Positions 1 to 8,091 of a DNA stretch of 64,000 nucleotides are shown here, piece after piece. Under the pieces are notes generated by a model, which was not told where the DNA came from, ran no database searches, and saw only the letters and a program-made list of their open reading frames with translations. The position numbers were made by a program, and so were the translations under genes. This stretch comes from Poriferisodalis sp965204125 (lineage in GTDB: Bacteria; Actinomycetota; Acidimicrobiia; Acidimicrobiales; Poriferisodalaceae): assembly GCF_965204125.1 (NCBI RefSeq), contig NZ_OZ241968.1, positions 1,922,001-1,986,000 of the forward strand, read 5' to 3'. The number at the start of each line of letters is the position of its first letter. Position 1 is the stretch's first letter.

Positions 1-1296
1 CAGTTGTTGTGGGCGATGCCGCCGAAGTCTCCGCCCTATGAGGAAGACGACGTGCACGCGTCGGCCGAAGCGCTTCGCTCGCTTGCCGGGGAACGAGTGT
101 CGACTACCCGATTGCAAGACGCTGACGTGCACACAGCCGAGCGGATCACGCCAGTAATTCGGCGCAAGGATCTGATCGACTTGTTCGACACCACTCCAGA
201 TCTGAGCGGCAACGATGTCGACGTCGCCCGGTTCATTCGTGACCGAGACGATCGCACCGTGCAGGTGGCATGGCGCGAAATCGCCGACAATCAGCCTTCG
301 GGGGCATCGCCGCGTAGGGGTGAACTCTGCGGTGTGCCGATTGCCGAACTCGGGCAGTGGTTGCGGAAGGGCAACTCGGCATGGTTCCTCGACCACTTGG
401 CTCGCGACCGCGACCAGCCCTGGGCGCGATGCACCGCTCGCGACCTGCGTGACGGCATCGAGGTGGTGCTCGACGCGAGCAAGGGTGGATACGACTCGGA
501 AACAGGCTGGAATCCAAGAAGCACCGAGTCGGTGGCCGTCGTCACACCACCCGACTCGGCGTCGGTTAGTGCTGGGTTGTCACCTGACGAAGATGTCGCG
601 GTGGCTGACGAACCAGCGTCACTCGCTGATGCTTGGTATCCGCTGGCCGAACATCTCATCGATGTCGAGCGTGAGTGCACGACGCTGCTCGAGGCGTTTG
701 GAACTGTCGGTCTGACCGCCGAGATGCAGCGTGCCGCAATCGTCGCCGGACGGCTACACGACATCGGAAAGGCATCGGAGGTGTGGCAACAGGCGGCGCT
801 GGCAACTGCTAGCGATGACGAGCGAGCCGATCTTCAATCCGACGGCCCATTTGCCAAGACGGGCAACCGCAGGCCGTTGCGCTTCGATCCACCCTTCTTC
901 CGGCACGAGCTTGCGTCGGCCTTGGCCCTGATGGGTGAGGGTGCGTCGGCATTGGGTGACCACCGAGAAACCGATCTAGTGATCTACCTCGTCGCGTCGC
1001 ACCACGGGCGCATCCGTCTGTCGATCCGGCGGCCACCCGAAGAACTCGGCACCGATGATCGGGCCGTCACCACGCTTGGCATTGCGCCCGGGTCAGAACT
1101 TCCGGAGGTCAACCTTGGCGATTGGACGATTCCAGAGAGTCGTCTCAGGATTCCAACGGGGCACGATCGGTATGAGCGACGCGCGCTCGCCTTGCGAGAC
1201 CGTCCTGACCTCGGCCCGCTCCGCTTGGCATTCCTTGAGATGGTCGTTCGCTGCGCGGATTGGCGGGCGAGCCGCAACGTTGGTCAAGCCTCATGA
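1..1296 (+). CDS. cas3: Cas3 helicase-nuclease, type I-G, 3' part only (C-terminal HD domain)
   Basis: Only the last 431 codons are present; the reading frame is open to the left edge, so the true start and the helicase motifs lie outside the window. Cas3 unwinds and degrades DNA marked by the Cascade complex. The visible part begins in the tail of the helicase region and then has an HD nuclease domain: the motif RLHDIGK places the HD pair at visible residues 253-254, and a His-His pair (SHHGR) follows at residues 334-335. An HD domain C-terminal to the helicase, rather than N-terminal, is characteristic of type I-G (old I-U) Cas3. The stop codon overlaps the csx17 start as ATGA, so the two are probably translationally coupled. 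Confidence 0.88.
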   Translation, partial: QLLWAMPPKSPPYEEDDVHASAEALRSLAGERVSTTRLQDADVHTAERITPVIRRKDLIDLFDTTPDLSGNDVDVARFIRDRDDRTVQVAWREIADNQPSGASPRRGELCGVPIAELGQWLRKGNSAWFLDHLARDRDQPWARCTARDLRDGIEVVLDASKGGYDSETGWNPRSTESVAVVTPPDSASVSAGLSPDEDVAVADEPASLADAWYPLAEHLIDVERECTTLLEAFGTVGLTAEMQRAAIVAGRLHDIGKASEVWQQAALATASDDERADLQSDGPFAKTGNRRPLRFDPPFFRHELASALALMGEGASALGDHRETDLVIYLVASHHGRIRLSIRRPPEELGTDDRAVTTLGIAPGSELPEVNLGDWTIPESRLRIPTGHDRYERRALALRDRPDLGPLRLAFLEMVVRCADWRASRNVGQAS

Positions 1297-3620
1297 ACAG
1301 GGTCCATTTGCACGGGTGCAGGGCCGAGCCCCTGCTTTCCTACCTAGCGGGCCTCGGGGTCGTCCGTTTGGTTGCAGAACAGCTCGATCCCGAAGTCTCG
1401 GCTCGATGGGATAGTGATCACTTGGTCATCGCTGGCTCGGAACTCGACGACGCGAAGCTGGTCGAGTTCTTCTCGGAGGACTACCGACCCACCCCGCTCA
1501 TCGCTCCGTGGAATGGCCGCGGGGGGTTTCAAGACGGCATGGAGCGGCCTTCCGAGAAGATTGTGCAGAAGGTCGAGCGCGGCAATTCAGATCGGCTTGA
1601 GCCATACCGCAGTGCCATCGCGGCCGCTCGCGACATCTGGGAAGTGGCCCGCAGCCACCAGTTGCTCAAGGAAGGCAAGGTCCCCAGCAACCGAAAGGCC
1701 CAGTTCGTCGAGCTGTGCAGAGCGAGGCTCCCCGACGATGCGCTCTCTTGGCTTGATGCAACGGTGGTTCTCCTCGACGATGCCATCGCATTTCCCCTGA
1801 TTCTGGGCGGTGCAGGCGGTGTGATGGGCAGTCTGGACGCGTCGTTTGCCTTCCTTAAGTATCTGGATGCCTCCGGACTCTTGGATGAGCAAGAAGGTGC
1901 TCCGGCGCGAGGCAGCAGCAAACAGGAGTACAGACAGTCCCTTCTTCGCCATGCCCTGTTCCGCGATGGCGATGTTGGACTCGTCAGAGACAGCAGCGGT
2001 CAGTTTGATCCTGGAGGCGTGGGCGGCCCCAACAGCTCGTCCACAGGTGTCGGCAATGAACTCGCCAACCCACTGAGCTTCGTGCTCGGCATGGAAGGTG
2101 CCATGGTCTTCGCCAGCGCAGCCTCTCGGCGGCTCAGCGCGGAGAGCTATGTCGGTGCTCGCACGGCCAGCATGCCGTTCACGGTCGCAGCGACGGCGGC
2201 GGCGTATGGCTCGGTGTCGACAGCCGAAGACCCAAGAGGCGAGCTGTGGGCCCCCTTATGGCGCGATGAGCTTTCGTTTCGCGAGATTCGACACGTCATG
2301 TCGGAGGGGCGATCCCAATGGGGCCGCGGCCAAGCCCGAACAGGGCTTGACTTCGTTCGAGCGACTGCGACGCTTGGCGTTGATCGCTCGATTGACGAAT
2401 TCGTCCGATACCTCGTCAGCGTTCGTCATGGCCAGAACGTCCTAGCTGTGCCGATCGGACGATTCAGGGTTCGCGACCGGGCGAGGCCCGAGGCCGATCT
2501 CTTGCGCCAACTCGATGGATGGGTCGGCAAGGCACGATCCAACAGGGCACCTGCAGCGGTCAGGTCGGCGCTGAACGCTGTGGAGCGGGAGCAGTTCGCG
2601 GTGTCGACATTTGGTGGTGCTGCCCGTCTCCAGACGGTGCTTGCCGTGCTTGCTGAGGCGGAACAATCCGCGTCCCGGTCAGCCAAGTATCGGCAGGACC
2701 GACGTCTCGAACCGATTTCGGGGCTTTCGGCCGGAGAGTGGGTGCCGACGCTCAACGATGATTCCGTGGAGTTTCGGATCGCAGTAGGCCTCGCTTCCCT
2801 GCGCGATCGCATGTCTGCGGGGCGGCCTACCGCCGCGGAGGCTGTCGGCGGGAGCCTTCTGACGCTTCTTCGTCCGGTCGTCCGGACTCGATTCGGTTTG
2901 GGCTGGGCGAAGGGCGGGCCGAGAGTTCCGAACTTGGGCCATCGCCCGCTGTTCGATGTCCTCAACGATGTCGTGGGCGCTCGGGCTGCCCTTGCGTGCT
3001 CTGCGCGATCAAGAATCGAGGCTTCGGATCAAGTCGCAGGTCTGCCCTTCGCATTCGATTACGGGCTTGGCGTCGGCCTTGCTGACATCGGGCGTCTCCT
3101 GCATGGGCAGGTCAACGAAGAACGCCTAGGTGCGATTCTCAGCGGCCTGCTGCTGCTGGAATGGAAGGACTCCTTCAACGTCATCGGGAACGGTCTGGCT
3201 GTTGCTGATGATCCGGTTGCCCGACTCCATGCCGCGAGCGAGCCCACCTATGTAGTGCTCGCCCCCTTCTTCGCAGGGCGATTGCCGGTCGCGCCGACCG
3301 ACGTAGAACCAAGACCCAACCGATCAATCGCGGTACACCCGCGACCCGAGTGGGTCGGAGCAGTCCGCACTGGGCATGCCCACGCCGCAGCACGATCTGC
3401 TGCGCGACTGCTGCGCGGGCGCGGCTGGAGGCTCATCGTCGACAGCTTCGAACGGTCCAATGTCGAGCGGGGCCGGTTGGCAGCGGCGCTGTTGCTGCAT
3501 CTAGGCCGGGTCGACGGTGATCTGCGCCAGATTCGTTTTCTGCTCAACCACCAATGCACAGTCGGAACTCGCTGGGTTGCGAGTCGAGAGAGTCAGGAGT
3601 CAAGCAATGAGCAAACGTGA
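1293..3620 (+). CDS. csx17: Csx17, large-subunit (Cas8-like) protein of type I-G Cascade
   Basis: A 775-residue protein. The start is taken at ATG 1293, which overlaps the cas3 stop; it opens with MNRVHLHGC followed by PLLSYLAGLGVVRLVAEQ, the typical Csx17 N-terminus. Csx17 is regarded as the large subunit (Cas8u2) of the I-G interference complex and is expected to take part in PAM recognition and Cas3 recruitment; that role comes from the family, not from residues visible here. The rest of the protein has no motif I can assign to catalysis. It sits second in the cas operon and overlaps csb1 by 14 bases. A longer in-frame start at 1260 would only add residues encoded inside cas3 and is rejected. 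Confidence 0.88.
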   Translation: MNRVHLHGCRAEPLLSYLAGLGVVRLVAEQLDPEVSARWDSDHLVIAGSELDDAKLVEFFSEDYRPTPLIAPWNGRGGFQDGMERPSEKIVQKVERGNSDRLEPYRSAIAAARDIWEVARSHQLLKEGKVPSNRKAQFVELCRARLPDDALSWLDATVVLLDDAIAFPLILGGAGGVMGSLDASFAFLKYLDASGLLDEQEGAPARGSSKQEYRQSLLRHALFRDGDVGLVRDSSGQFDPGGVGGPNSSSTGVGNELANPLSFVLGMEGAMVFASAASRRLSAESYVGARTASMPFTVAATAAAYGSVSTAEDPRGELWAPLWRDELSFREIRHVMSEGRSQWGRGQARTGLDFVRATATLGVDRSIDEFVRYLVSVRHGQNVLAVPIGRFRVRDRARPEADLLRQLDGWVGKARSNRAPAAVRSALNAVEREQFAVSTFGGAARLQTVLAVLAEAEQSASRSAKYRQDRRLEPISGLSAGEWVPTLNDDSVEFRIAVGLASLRDRMSAGRPTAAEAVGGSLLTLLRPVVRTRFGLGWAKGGPRVPNLGHRPLFDVLNDVVGARAALACSARSRIEASDQVAGLPFAFDYGLGVGLADIGRLLHGQVNEERLGAILSGLLLLEWKDSFNVIGNGLAVADDPVARLHAASEPTYVVLAPFFAGRLPVAPTDVEPRPNRSIAVHPRPEWVGAVRTGHAHAAARSAARLLRGRGWRLIVDSFERSNVERGRLAAALLLHLGRVDGDLRQIRFLLNHQCTVGTRWVASRESQESSNEQT

Positions 3621-4575
3621 AATGCACGCGATCGAGTTGAGGGCCGTGCCCTCGGATCGGTTCCAACCCACCGGGTTCCCAGATTTGGGCGCAGCCAAGT
3701 TTGAGAAGCCGGTCGGCAACAGCGAGTGGGTCGACGCCATCCTCGTCGAATCGGCTCAGTCCATGGCGAATCGGTTTGAGGCCGTGGGCTGGAGTGAGGC
3801 ACTCCAGGAGCCGGTATCAACGCTCAAGGGATTGCCATGGATCAAGGTCGTAGCCGAAGACGACGACCGATACTTGACGTCGAGCCGCACTGAGGCGCAT
3901 CGACTGGCTTCGGCGTTCGTCAAGGAATCGATGAATGCCAAAGGCGAGGACATGGTCACCAGCCTCGGCGGCCTTCTTGAGCTGGCTGACGACACCCCTC
4001 TCGCGGCGAACCGCATAGCTGCTGCCATCTTCGCCTTGGACCCGCTGTGCCTGATCCACGGTGTCTTCTTTGCTGACGCGAAATGGCCTGGCCAGCCCAA
4101 GGTTGCCCGCGCACTCACCGGCTTCATCGAGGCTGTGGATGTCAAAGAGGCCTACTCCGGAGGTGTGAAGCGAGATGATGTTCGGCACAAGATCGGCGAA
4201 GGGGACAGCGGGTCCACTGAAGGGTACGGACACGTCCCTTACCACCGAACCGAGTACACCGCCCGCTCAATCACGCTGTATGTGTCGATCGACGTAGGGC
4301 AGATCGAGGCATATGGCCTCTCTCCGGAGGCAACAAACCTCTTGCTCGCCGTCGCCCGCTGGGAAGTCCGCACACTTCTTGACAGCGGTCTGCGTCTCCG
4401 CACAGCCTGCGAGTTCGAACCGCGACACGACAACGAGACAATCGAACTCGCTGACGGCGAAACCCTGGCGTCGGAGATACGAACCCTCCTTAGCGGGGGA
4501 ATCCCCGAGTTCACCGACTCGTCTGAGCCTCCCATGATCGTCCGATGGTCGGATGGGAAGCGGCGCTCAAGATGA
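3607..4575 (+). CDS. csb1: Csb1, Cas7-like backbone subunit of type I-G Cascade
   Basis: A 322-residue protein of the Csb1 (GSU0053) family, the Cas7-type backbone protein that coats the crRNA. Recognisable family segments are the N-terminal RFQPTGFPDLGAAKF and the motif LVESAQSMANRFEAVGW (residues near 50-65), matching the conserved ESxQSxANRxE region of Csb1. ATG 3607 is chosen because an AGGAG ribosome-binding site lies about 9 bases upstream within the end of csx17; longer in-frame starts reach deep into csx17. The stop codon overlaps the csb2 ATG (ATGA), continuing the tightly coupled operon. Confidence 0.88.
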   Translation: MSKREMHAIELRAVPSDRFQPTGFPDLGAAKFEKPVGNSEWVDAILVESAQSMANRFEAVGWSEALQEPVSTLKGLPWIKVVAEDDDRYLTSSRTEAHRLASAFVKESMNAKGEDMVTSLGGLLELADDTPLAANRIAAAIFALDPLCLIHGVFFADAKWPGQPKVARALTGFIEAVDVKEAYSGGVKRDDVRHKIGEGDSGSTEGYGHVPYHRTEYTARSITLYVSIDVGQIEAYGLSPEATNLLLAVARWEVRTLLDSGLRLRTACEFEPRHDNETIELADGETLASEIRTLLSGGIPEFTDSSEPPMIVRWSDGKRRSR

Positions 4576-5969
4576 CCACGGTTCTCCGGCTGGAGTTTCC
4601 TTGGGGTCGGTATCACGCCACTCCTTGGGGCCGCAATGTGAACGAGGGTCTGCCCGAGTGGCCCCCATCGCCATGGCGCGTTCTTCGAGCGCTGGTCGCC
4701 TCATGGAAGACCCGCTGTCCGAATCTCCCAGCTGAGGATGTCGGAGCGGCCTTGGGCCGGCTCGCTGGTGCGCCGACGATTCACGTCCCGGCGATGAAGC
4801 CTGCTCACCTGCGCCATTACATGCCTCAGATCACTCATCGTTCGGTTGGCAGGCGCTCTACGACGCTCACATTCGACTCGTTTGCTGTGATGAGCCCCAG
4901 CGCGTCGATCTTCATTGAGTGGGACGTCGACGTGGCGCCTTCGGCACGGAAGGCGCTCGACGAGATGGCACTCGGAATTCCCTACCTAGGCAGGTCCGAG
5001 TCGATCTGCAACGTGGCGTTGGTGCACGAAGTCGAGGACCGCGCCCCCGTCTCCTGGCGACCAGCAGCGAAAGACGATCCGACCGATGCTGAGATCCTGT
5101 GTGCCCAGCAGCCCCTCGAGTTGAGTGACCTGATGCAGAGTCCAGACATCGTCCGGAGAAACAGACGACTATTCCCCACAGGAAGCCACCTCGTGCGCTA
5201 CCGGAAGACCGAGTCGGCAATGGCCCCGGCCACCGCCGATGACTGGCGACCGGCACACGCGGCAGTGCGGTTCGCAGTTCATCCTCGACCTCGACCGACG
5301 CTCGCCGATGCGGTTGTTGCGGGCGAACTGCTGCGACGCGCTTCACTCAGCAAGCACGGGGTCCCGTCCGCGACCCTCAGCGGCAAGCGGTCGACTGGAG
5401 AGCGGCAATTGGGCAGGCATGAGCACGCCCATTACATTTCTCTTCCCGATCAAGACCGAGCGGGACCATCGTCGCCGATCGAGTCGCTGCTCGTGTGGGC
5501 ACCTCGACGGTTGAACGGCGACGAGTTCGCAGCGCTTGCCCAGATCGACTGGCTCCGCGCCGGCCGCGCCGTATCAGGCTTTCCGGACATCGCGGTGGCA
5601 GTTCAGAGCTTCGGAAACATAGATGAAGTCGCTCCCGAAATGGTCGGGCCGTCGTCCGTCTGGGCCTCGTGCACCCCGTTCGCACCGGGAAGGCACCCCG
5701 GCAAGAGGATCACGTGGCCCGATCACATAGCGGCCGAGATCGAACGCGAGCTAACGGCCTACCGCGACTACCCGTCTCCCGTTTCAGTCGAAGTGATTAA
5801 CGGGGACGCGCGGCGATTCCGCAGGTATCGCTTGCCACCCAAGGAACGCCTGGCGAACAGCCGGTATGCCTCCATGGTCGAAATCCGATTTGCACATGCC
5901 GTCAGAGGCCCCATCGCCCTCGGCTCTTTGAGCCACTTTGGGCTTGGCCTCTTCAAGCCGATCGAGTAG
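4572..5969 (+). CDS. csb2: Csb2, Cas5-Cas6 fusion subunit of type I-G
   Basis: A 465-residue protein of the Csb2 (GSU0054) family, the signature of type I-G. The N-terminus carries the family signature FPWGRYHATPWGRNVNEG followed by EWPPSPWRVLRALVASW, the Cas5-like RAMP part. The C-terminus ends with GSLSHFGLGLFKPIE, the glycine-rich loop expected of a Cas6-type RAMP. By family knowledge it both caps the crRNA 5' handle and cuts pre-crRNA at the repeat hairpin, so it is the probable processing enzyme for the array at 8092-10916; no separate cas6 is present. The start at ATG 4572 overlaps the csb1 stop. Confidence 0.88.
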   Translation: MTTVLRLEFPWGRYHATPWGRNVNEGLPEWPPSPWRVLRALVASWKTRCPNLPAEDVGAALGRLAGAPTIHVPAMKPAHLRHYMPQITHRSVGRRSTTLTFDSFAVMSPSASIFIEWDVDVAPSARKALDEMALGIPYLGRSESICNVALVHEVEDRAPVSWRPAAKDDPTDAEILCAQQPLELSDLMQSPDIVRRNRRLFPTGSHLVRYRKTESAMAPATADDWRPAHAAVRFAVHPRPRPTLADAVVAGELLRRASLSKHGVPSATLSGKRSTGERQLGRHEHAHYISLPDQDRAGPSSPIESLLVWAPRRLNGDEFAALAQIDWLRAGRAVSGFPDIAVAVQSFGNIDEVAPEMVGPSSVWASCTPFAPGRHPGKRITWPDHIAAEIERELTAYRDYPSPVSVEVINGDARRFRRYRLPPKERLANSRYASMVEIRFAHAVRGPIALGSLSHFGLGLFKPIE

Positions 5970-5979
5970 ATCCCTCGAC

Positions 5980-7620
5980 GTGACTGACGTACCTGAGCTC
6001 GTGCCGGCCCGGATGGTCAACGAGTTCGTGTACTGCCCGCGGCTGTTCTACCTCGAATGGGTCCAGGCCAGATTCGAGGACAACGCTGACACGGTGCACG
6101 GCCGCTATGTGCATCGCAACGTGGACAAGGGCGGCGGACGCATGGGTGAGTCGTCGGAGGACGATCCTGTTCGCGACGCTCGCTCTGTGCTCGTGAGTTC
6201 CGAGCGTCTGGGCCTCATTGCGAAGACGGACATCGTCGAGGGTTCCGACGGCAAGGTCGTGCCAGTGGAGGTCAAGCGGGGCCGGCCGCCGAAGCACGGC
6301 CCCGCGTGGGAGCCCGAGCTGGTGCAGTTAGCCGCGATCGGGCTGATCTTGCGCGAGAACGGTTACGACTGTGACCACGGCCAGTTCTATTTCGCCTCGT
6401 CACGCGAACGCACAACTGTCGAGTTCGATGATCGTTTGGTTCACCGGACGCTCGACACCGTCGACCGGCTGCGCCAGGTAGCCGCTACCGATGACCCTCC
6501 GCCGCCGCTGGTGGACAGCCCGAAGTGTCCGCGTTGCTCGTTGGTGGGCATCTGCCTTCCCGACGAGACCAATTTCCACACCGGTCGCGTTGACGGGACC
6601 CCTCGACGCCTGACGCCTCGCGATTCGGCTGCGCGGCCGCTGTATGTCGGCCAGCAAGGCGCCCGGCTCGGCATCAGTCAGCGTCGGGTTGAAGTGAAGG
6701 TCAACCGCGAGGTGGTCAGCAGCGAGCGCCTGATCGATATCTCACAGATCAACCTCACCGGCAACGTGCAGGTGTCCACTCAGCTGCTCCACGCAGCGTT
6801 CCGGGAGGACATCCCGGTGTGCTGGTTCAGCTACGGGGGATGGTTCCAAGGGATGGCCCACGGCCTGCCGTCCAAGCACGTGGAACTGCGGCGGCGCCAG
6901 GTCGCCGTGGCAGCCCAGGCCGGCCTGCCGTTGGCACGTCAGATGATTGTCGGCAAGATCCGCAACTCCCGAACGCTGTTGATGCGCAACTCTCGTGAAC
7001 CGGTGGACTCAGCCGTCGCGCAGCTGAAGGAGCTCACCGCGAAGGCTGCCGAGGCTGACTCGGTCGAGTCGCTGCTCGGGATCGAAGGCGCCGCCGCTCG
7101 CTCGTACTTCGGCAGCTTCGCAACGATGCTGAAGAATGATCGTCTCGGCACCTTTGACTTCAACGGGCGCAACCGGCGGCCTCCCCGCGATCCCGTGAAT
7201 TGCCTGCTGTCGTTCCTGTACGCCCTGTTGGTCAAGGACCTCACCGCGGTGGCGTTCTCGGTCGGCTTCGACCCCTATTTGGGCGTCTATCACCGGCCGA
7301 GATTCGGGAGGCCGGCGCTAGCGCTCGATCTGGCTGAGGAGTTCCGCCCCATCATCGCTGAGTCAGTCGTCGTGAACGCCGTGAACAACGGCGAGGTGGC
7401 TGAGAACGGATTTGTCGTCCGAGCCGGGGGAGTGGCGCTGGAGCAGCCCGCCCGCCGAGCGGTCATCGCTGCCTACGAGCGGCGCCTCGACCACGAGGTC
7501 ACTCACCCGACGTATGGCTACAAGATCACCTACCGTCGTGTGCTCGAAGTGCAGGCACGGATGCTCGCAGCAAGCATGCTCGGCGAGATTCCCGAGTACG
7601 TCCCCTTCATGACTAGGTAG
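5980..7620 (+). CDS. cas4-cas1: Cas4-Cas1 fusion, spacer selection and integration
   Basis: A 546-residue fusion. Residues 1 to about 200 are Cas4: an N-terminal Cys (C19 in YCPRLFYLEW), PD-(D/E)XK nuclease residues D84, E97 and K99 (PVEVKRGRP), and a C-terminal cluster C183-C186-C192 (CPRCSLVGIC), together four cysteines for an iron-sulfur cluster. From about residue 205 (RPLYVGQQGARLGIS) the protein is Cas1, with the metal-binding set E369 (GIEGAAARSYF), H438 (YHRPRFGRP) and E453 (DLAEEFRP). Cas4 trims prespacers and checks the PAM; Cas1 integrates them. I choose GTG 5980, 11 bases after csb2; a TTG at 5938 inside csb2 is possible but less likely. Confidence 0.9.
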   Translation: MTDVPELVPARMVNEFVYCPRLFYLEWVQARFEDNADTVHGRYVHRNVDKGGGRMGESSEDDPVRDARSVLVSSERLGLIAKTDIVEGSDGKVVPVEVKRGRPPKHGPAWEPELVQLAAIGLILRENGYDCDHGQFYFASSRERTTVEFDDRLVHRTLDTVDRLRQVAATDDPPPPLVDSPKCPRCSLVGICLPDETNFHTGRVDGTPRRLTPRDSAARPLYVGQQGARLGISQRRVEVKVNREVVSSERLIDISQINLTGNVQVSTQLLHAAFREDIPVCWFSYGGWFQGMAHGLPSKHVELRRRQVAVAAQAGLPLARQMIVGKIRNSRTLLMRNSREPVDSAVAQLKELTAKAAEADSVESLLGIEGAAARSYFGSFATMLKNDRLGTFDFNGRNRRPPRDPVNCLLSFLYALLVKDLTAVAFSVGFDPYLGVYHRPRFGRPALALDLAEEFRPIIAESVVVNAVNNGEVAENGFVVRAGGVALEQPARRAVIAAYERRLDHEVTHPTYGYKITYRRVLEVQARMLAASMLGEIPEYVPFMTR

Positions 7621-7624
7621 AGCC

Positions 7625-7921
7625 ATGAGTGATCGACGTCGGTACCTGGTCTCATACGACATCCGAGATCCGAAGCGGTTGCGCAAAGTCCACAAGGCCA
7701 TGAAGGCCTACGGCTGGCCGATGCACTACAGCGTGTTTATCAGCGATCTAGACCGCATCGAGTTGATAGATCTCAAGTTCGAACTCGGCGAAGTGATCCA
7801 CCATGGAGAAGATACAGTTGCGTTCATCGACTTAGGAATGCCAACAGAACGCGGACGAGACTGCTTTGATTTTCTCGGAGTAGCTCCGCCACTGCCTCGA
7901 TCCGGGCCGGTAATCGTCTGA
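7625..7921 (+). CDS. cas2: Cas2, structural partner of Cas1
   Basis: A 98-residue protein starting 5 bases after cas4-cas1. The first strand and acidic residue are typical of Cas2 (YLVSYDIRDPKRLRKV, D12), followed by GWPMHYSVFISDL, the usual ferredoxin-like Cas2 fold. Cas2 bridges two Cas1 dimers in the integrase. It is the last cas gene; its stop lies 170 bases before the first CRISPR repeat, so array and adaptation genes are adjacent in the same orientation. Confidence 0.92.
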   Translation: MSDRRRYLVSYDIRDPKRLRKVHKAMKAYGWPMHYSVFISDLDRIELIDLKFELGEVIHHGEDTVAFIDLGMPTERGRDCFDFLGVAPPLPRSGPVIV

Positions 7922-8091
7922 TGCGAGCGGTCCGGTCAGACCCCGATGCCCGGGCAGCGCTCGCAGCCCTGAAGTACGGGCCTGAAATGCACCTTGACAA
8001 CAGATTCCTATGCTTCCCGAGCACTCCTACACGTGGAGCGCTCGCAACCGCACTCAAAACCGCTGGTCACAGCCGGTAGTTTTCGAGAGCG
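7922..8091 (+). promoter_or_regulatory. CRISPR leader region
   Basis: The 170 bases between the cas2 stop and the first repeat hold no gene and are inferred to be the leader where new spacers enter and where array transcription starts. The orientation is supported by the array itself: repeats nearest this end are identical, whereas those at the far end are degenerate. A TTGACA-like hexamer lies at 7994-7999, but no well-spaced -10 partner is visible, so I do not assign a promoter. Confidence 0.65.

Noticed and set aside
7994..8014. TTGACA and TATGCT in the leader as a promoter
   Set aside because: The hexamers are only 9 bases apart, too close for a sigma-70 promoter.
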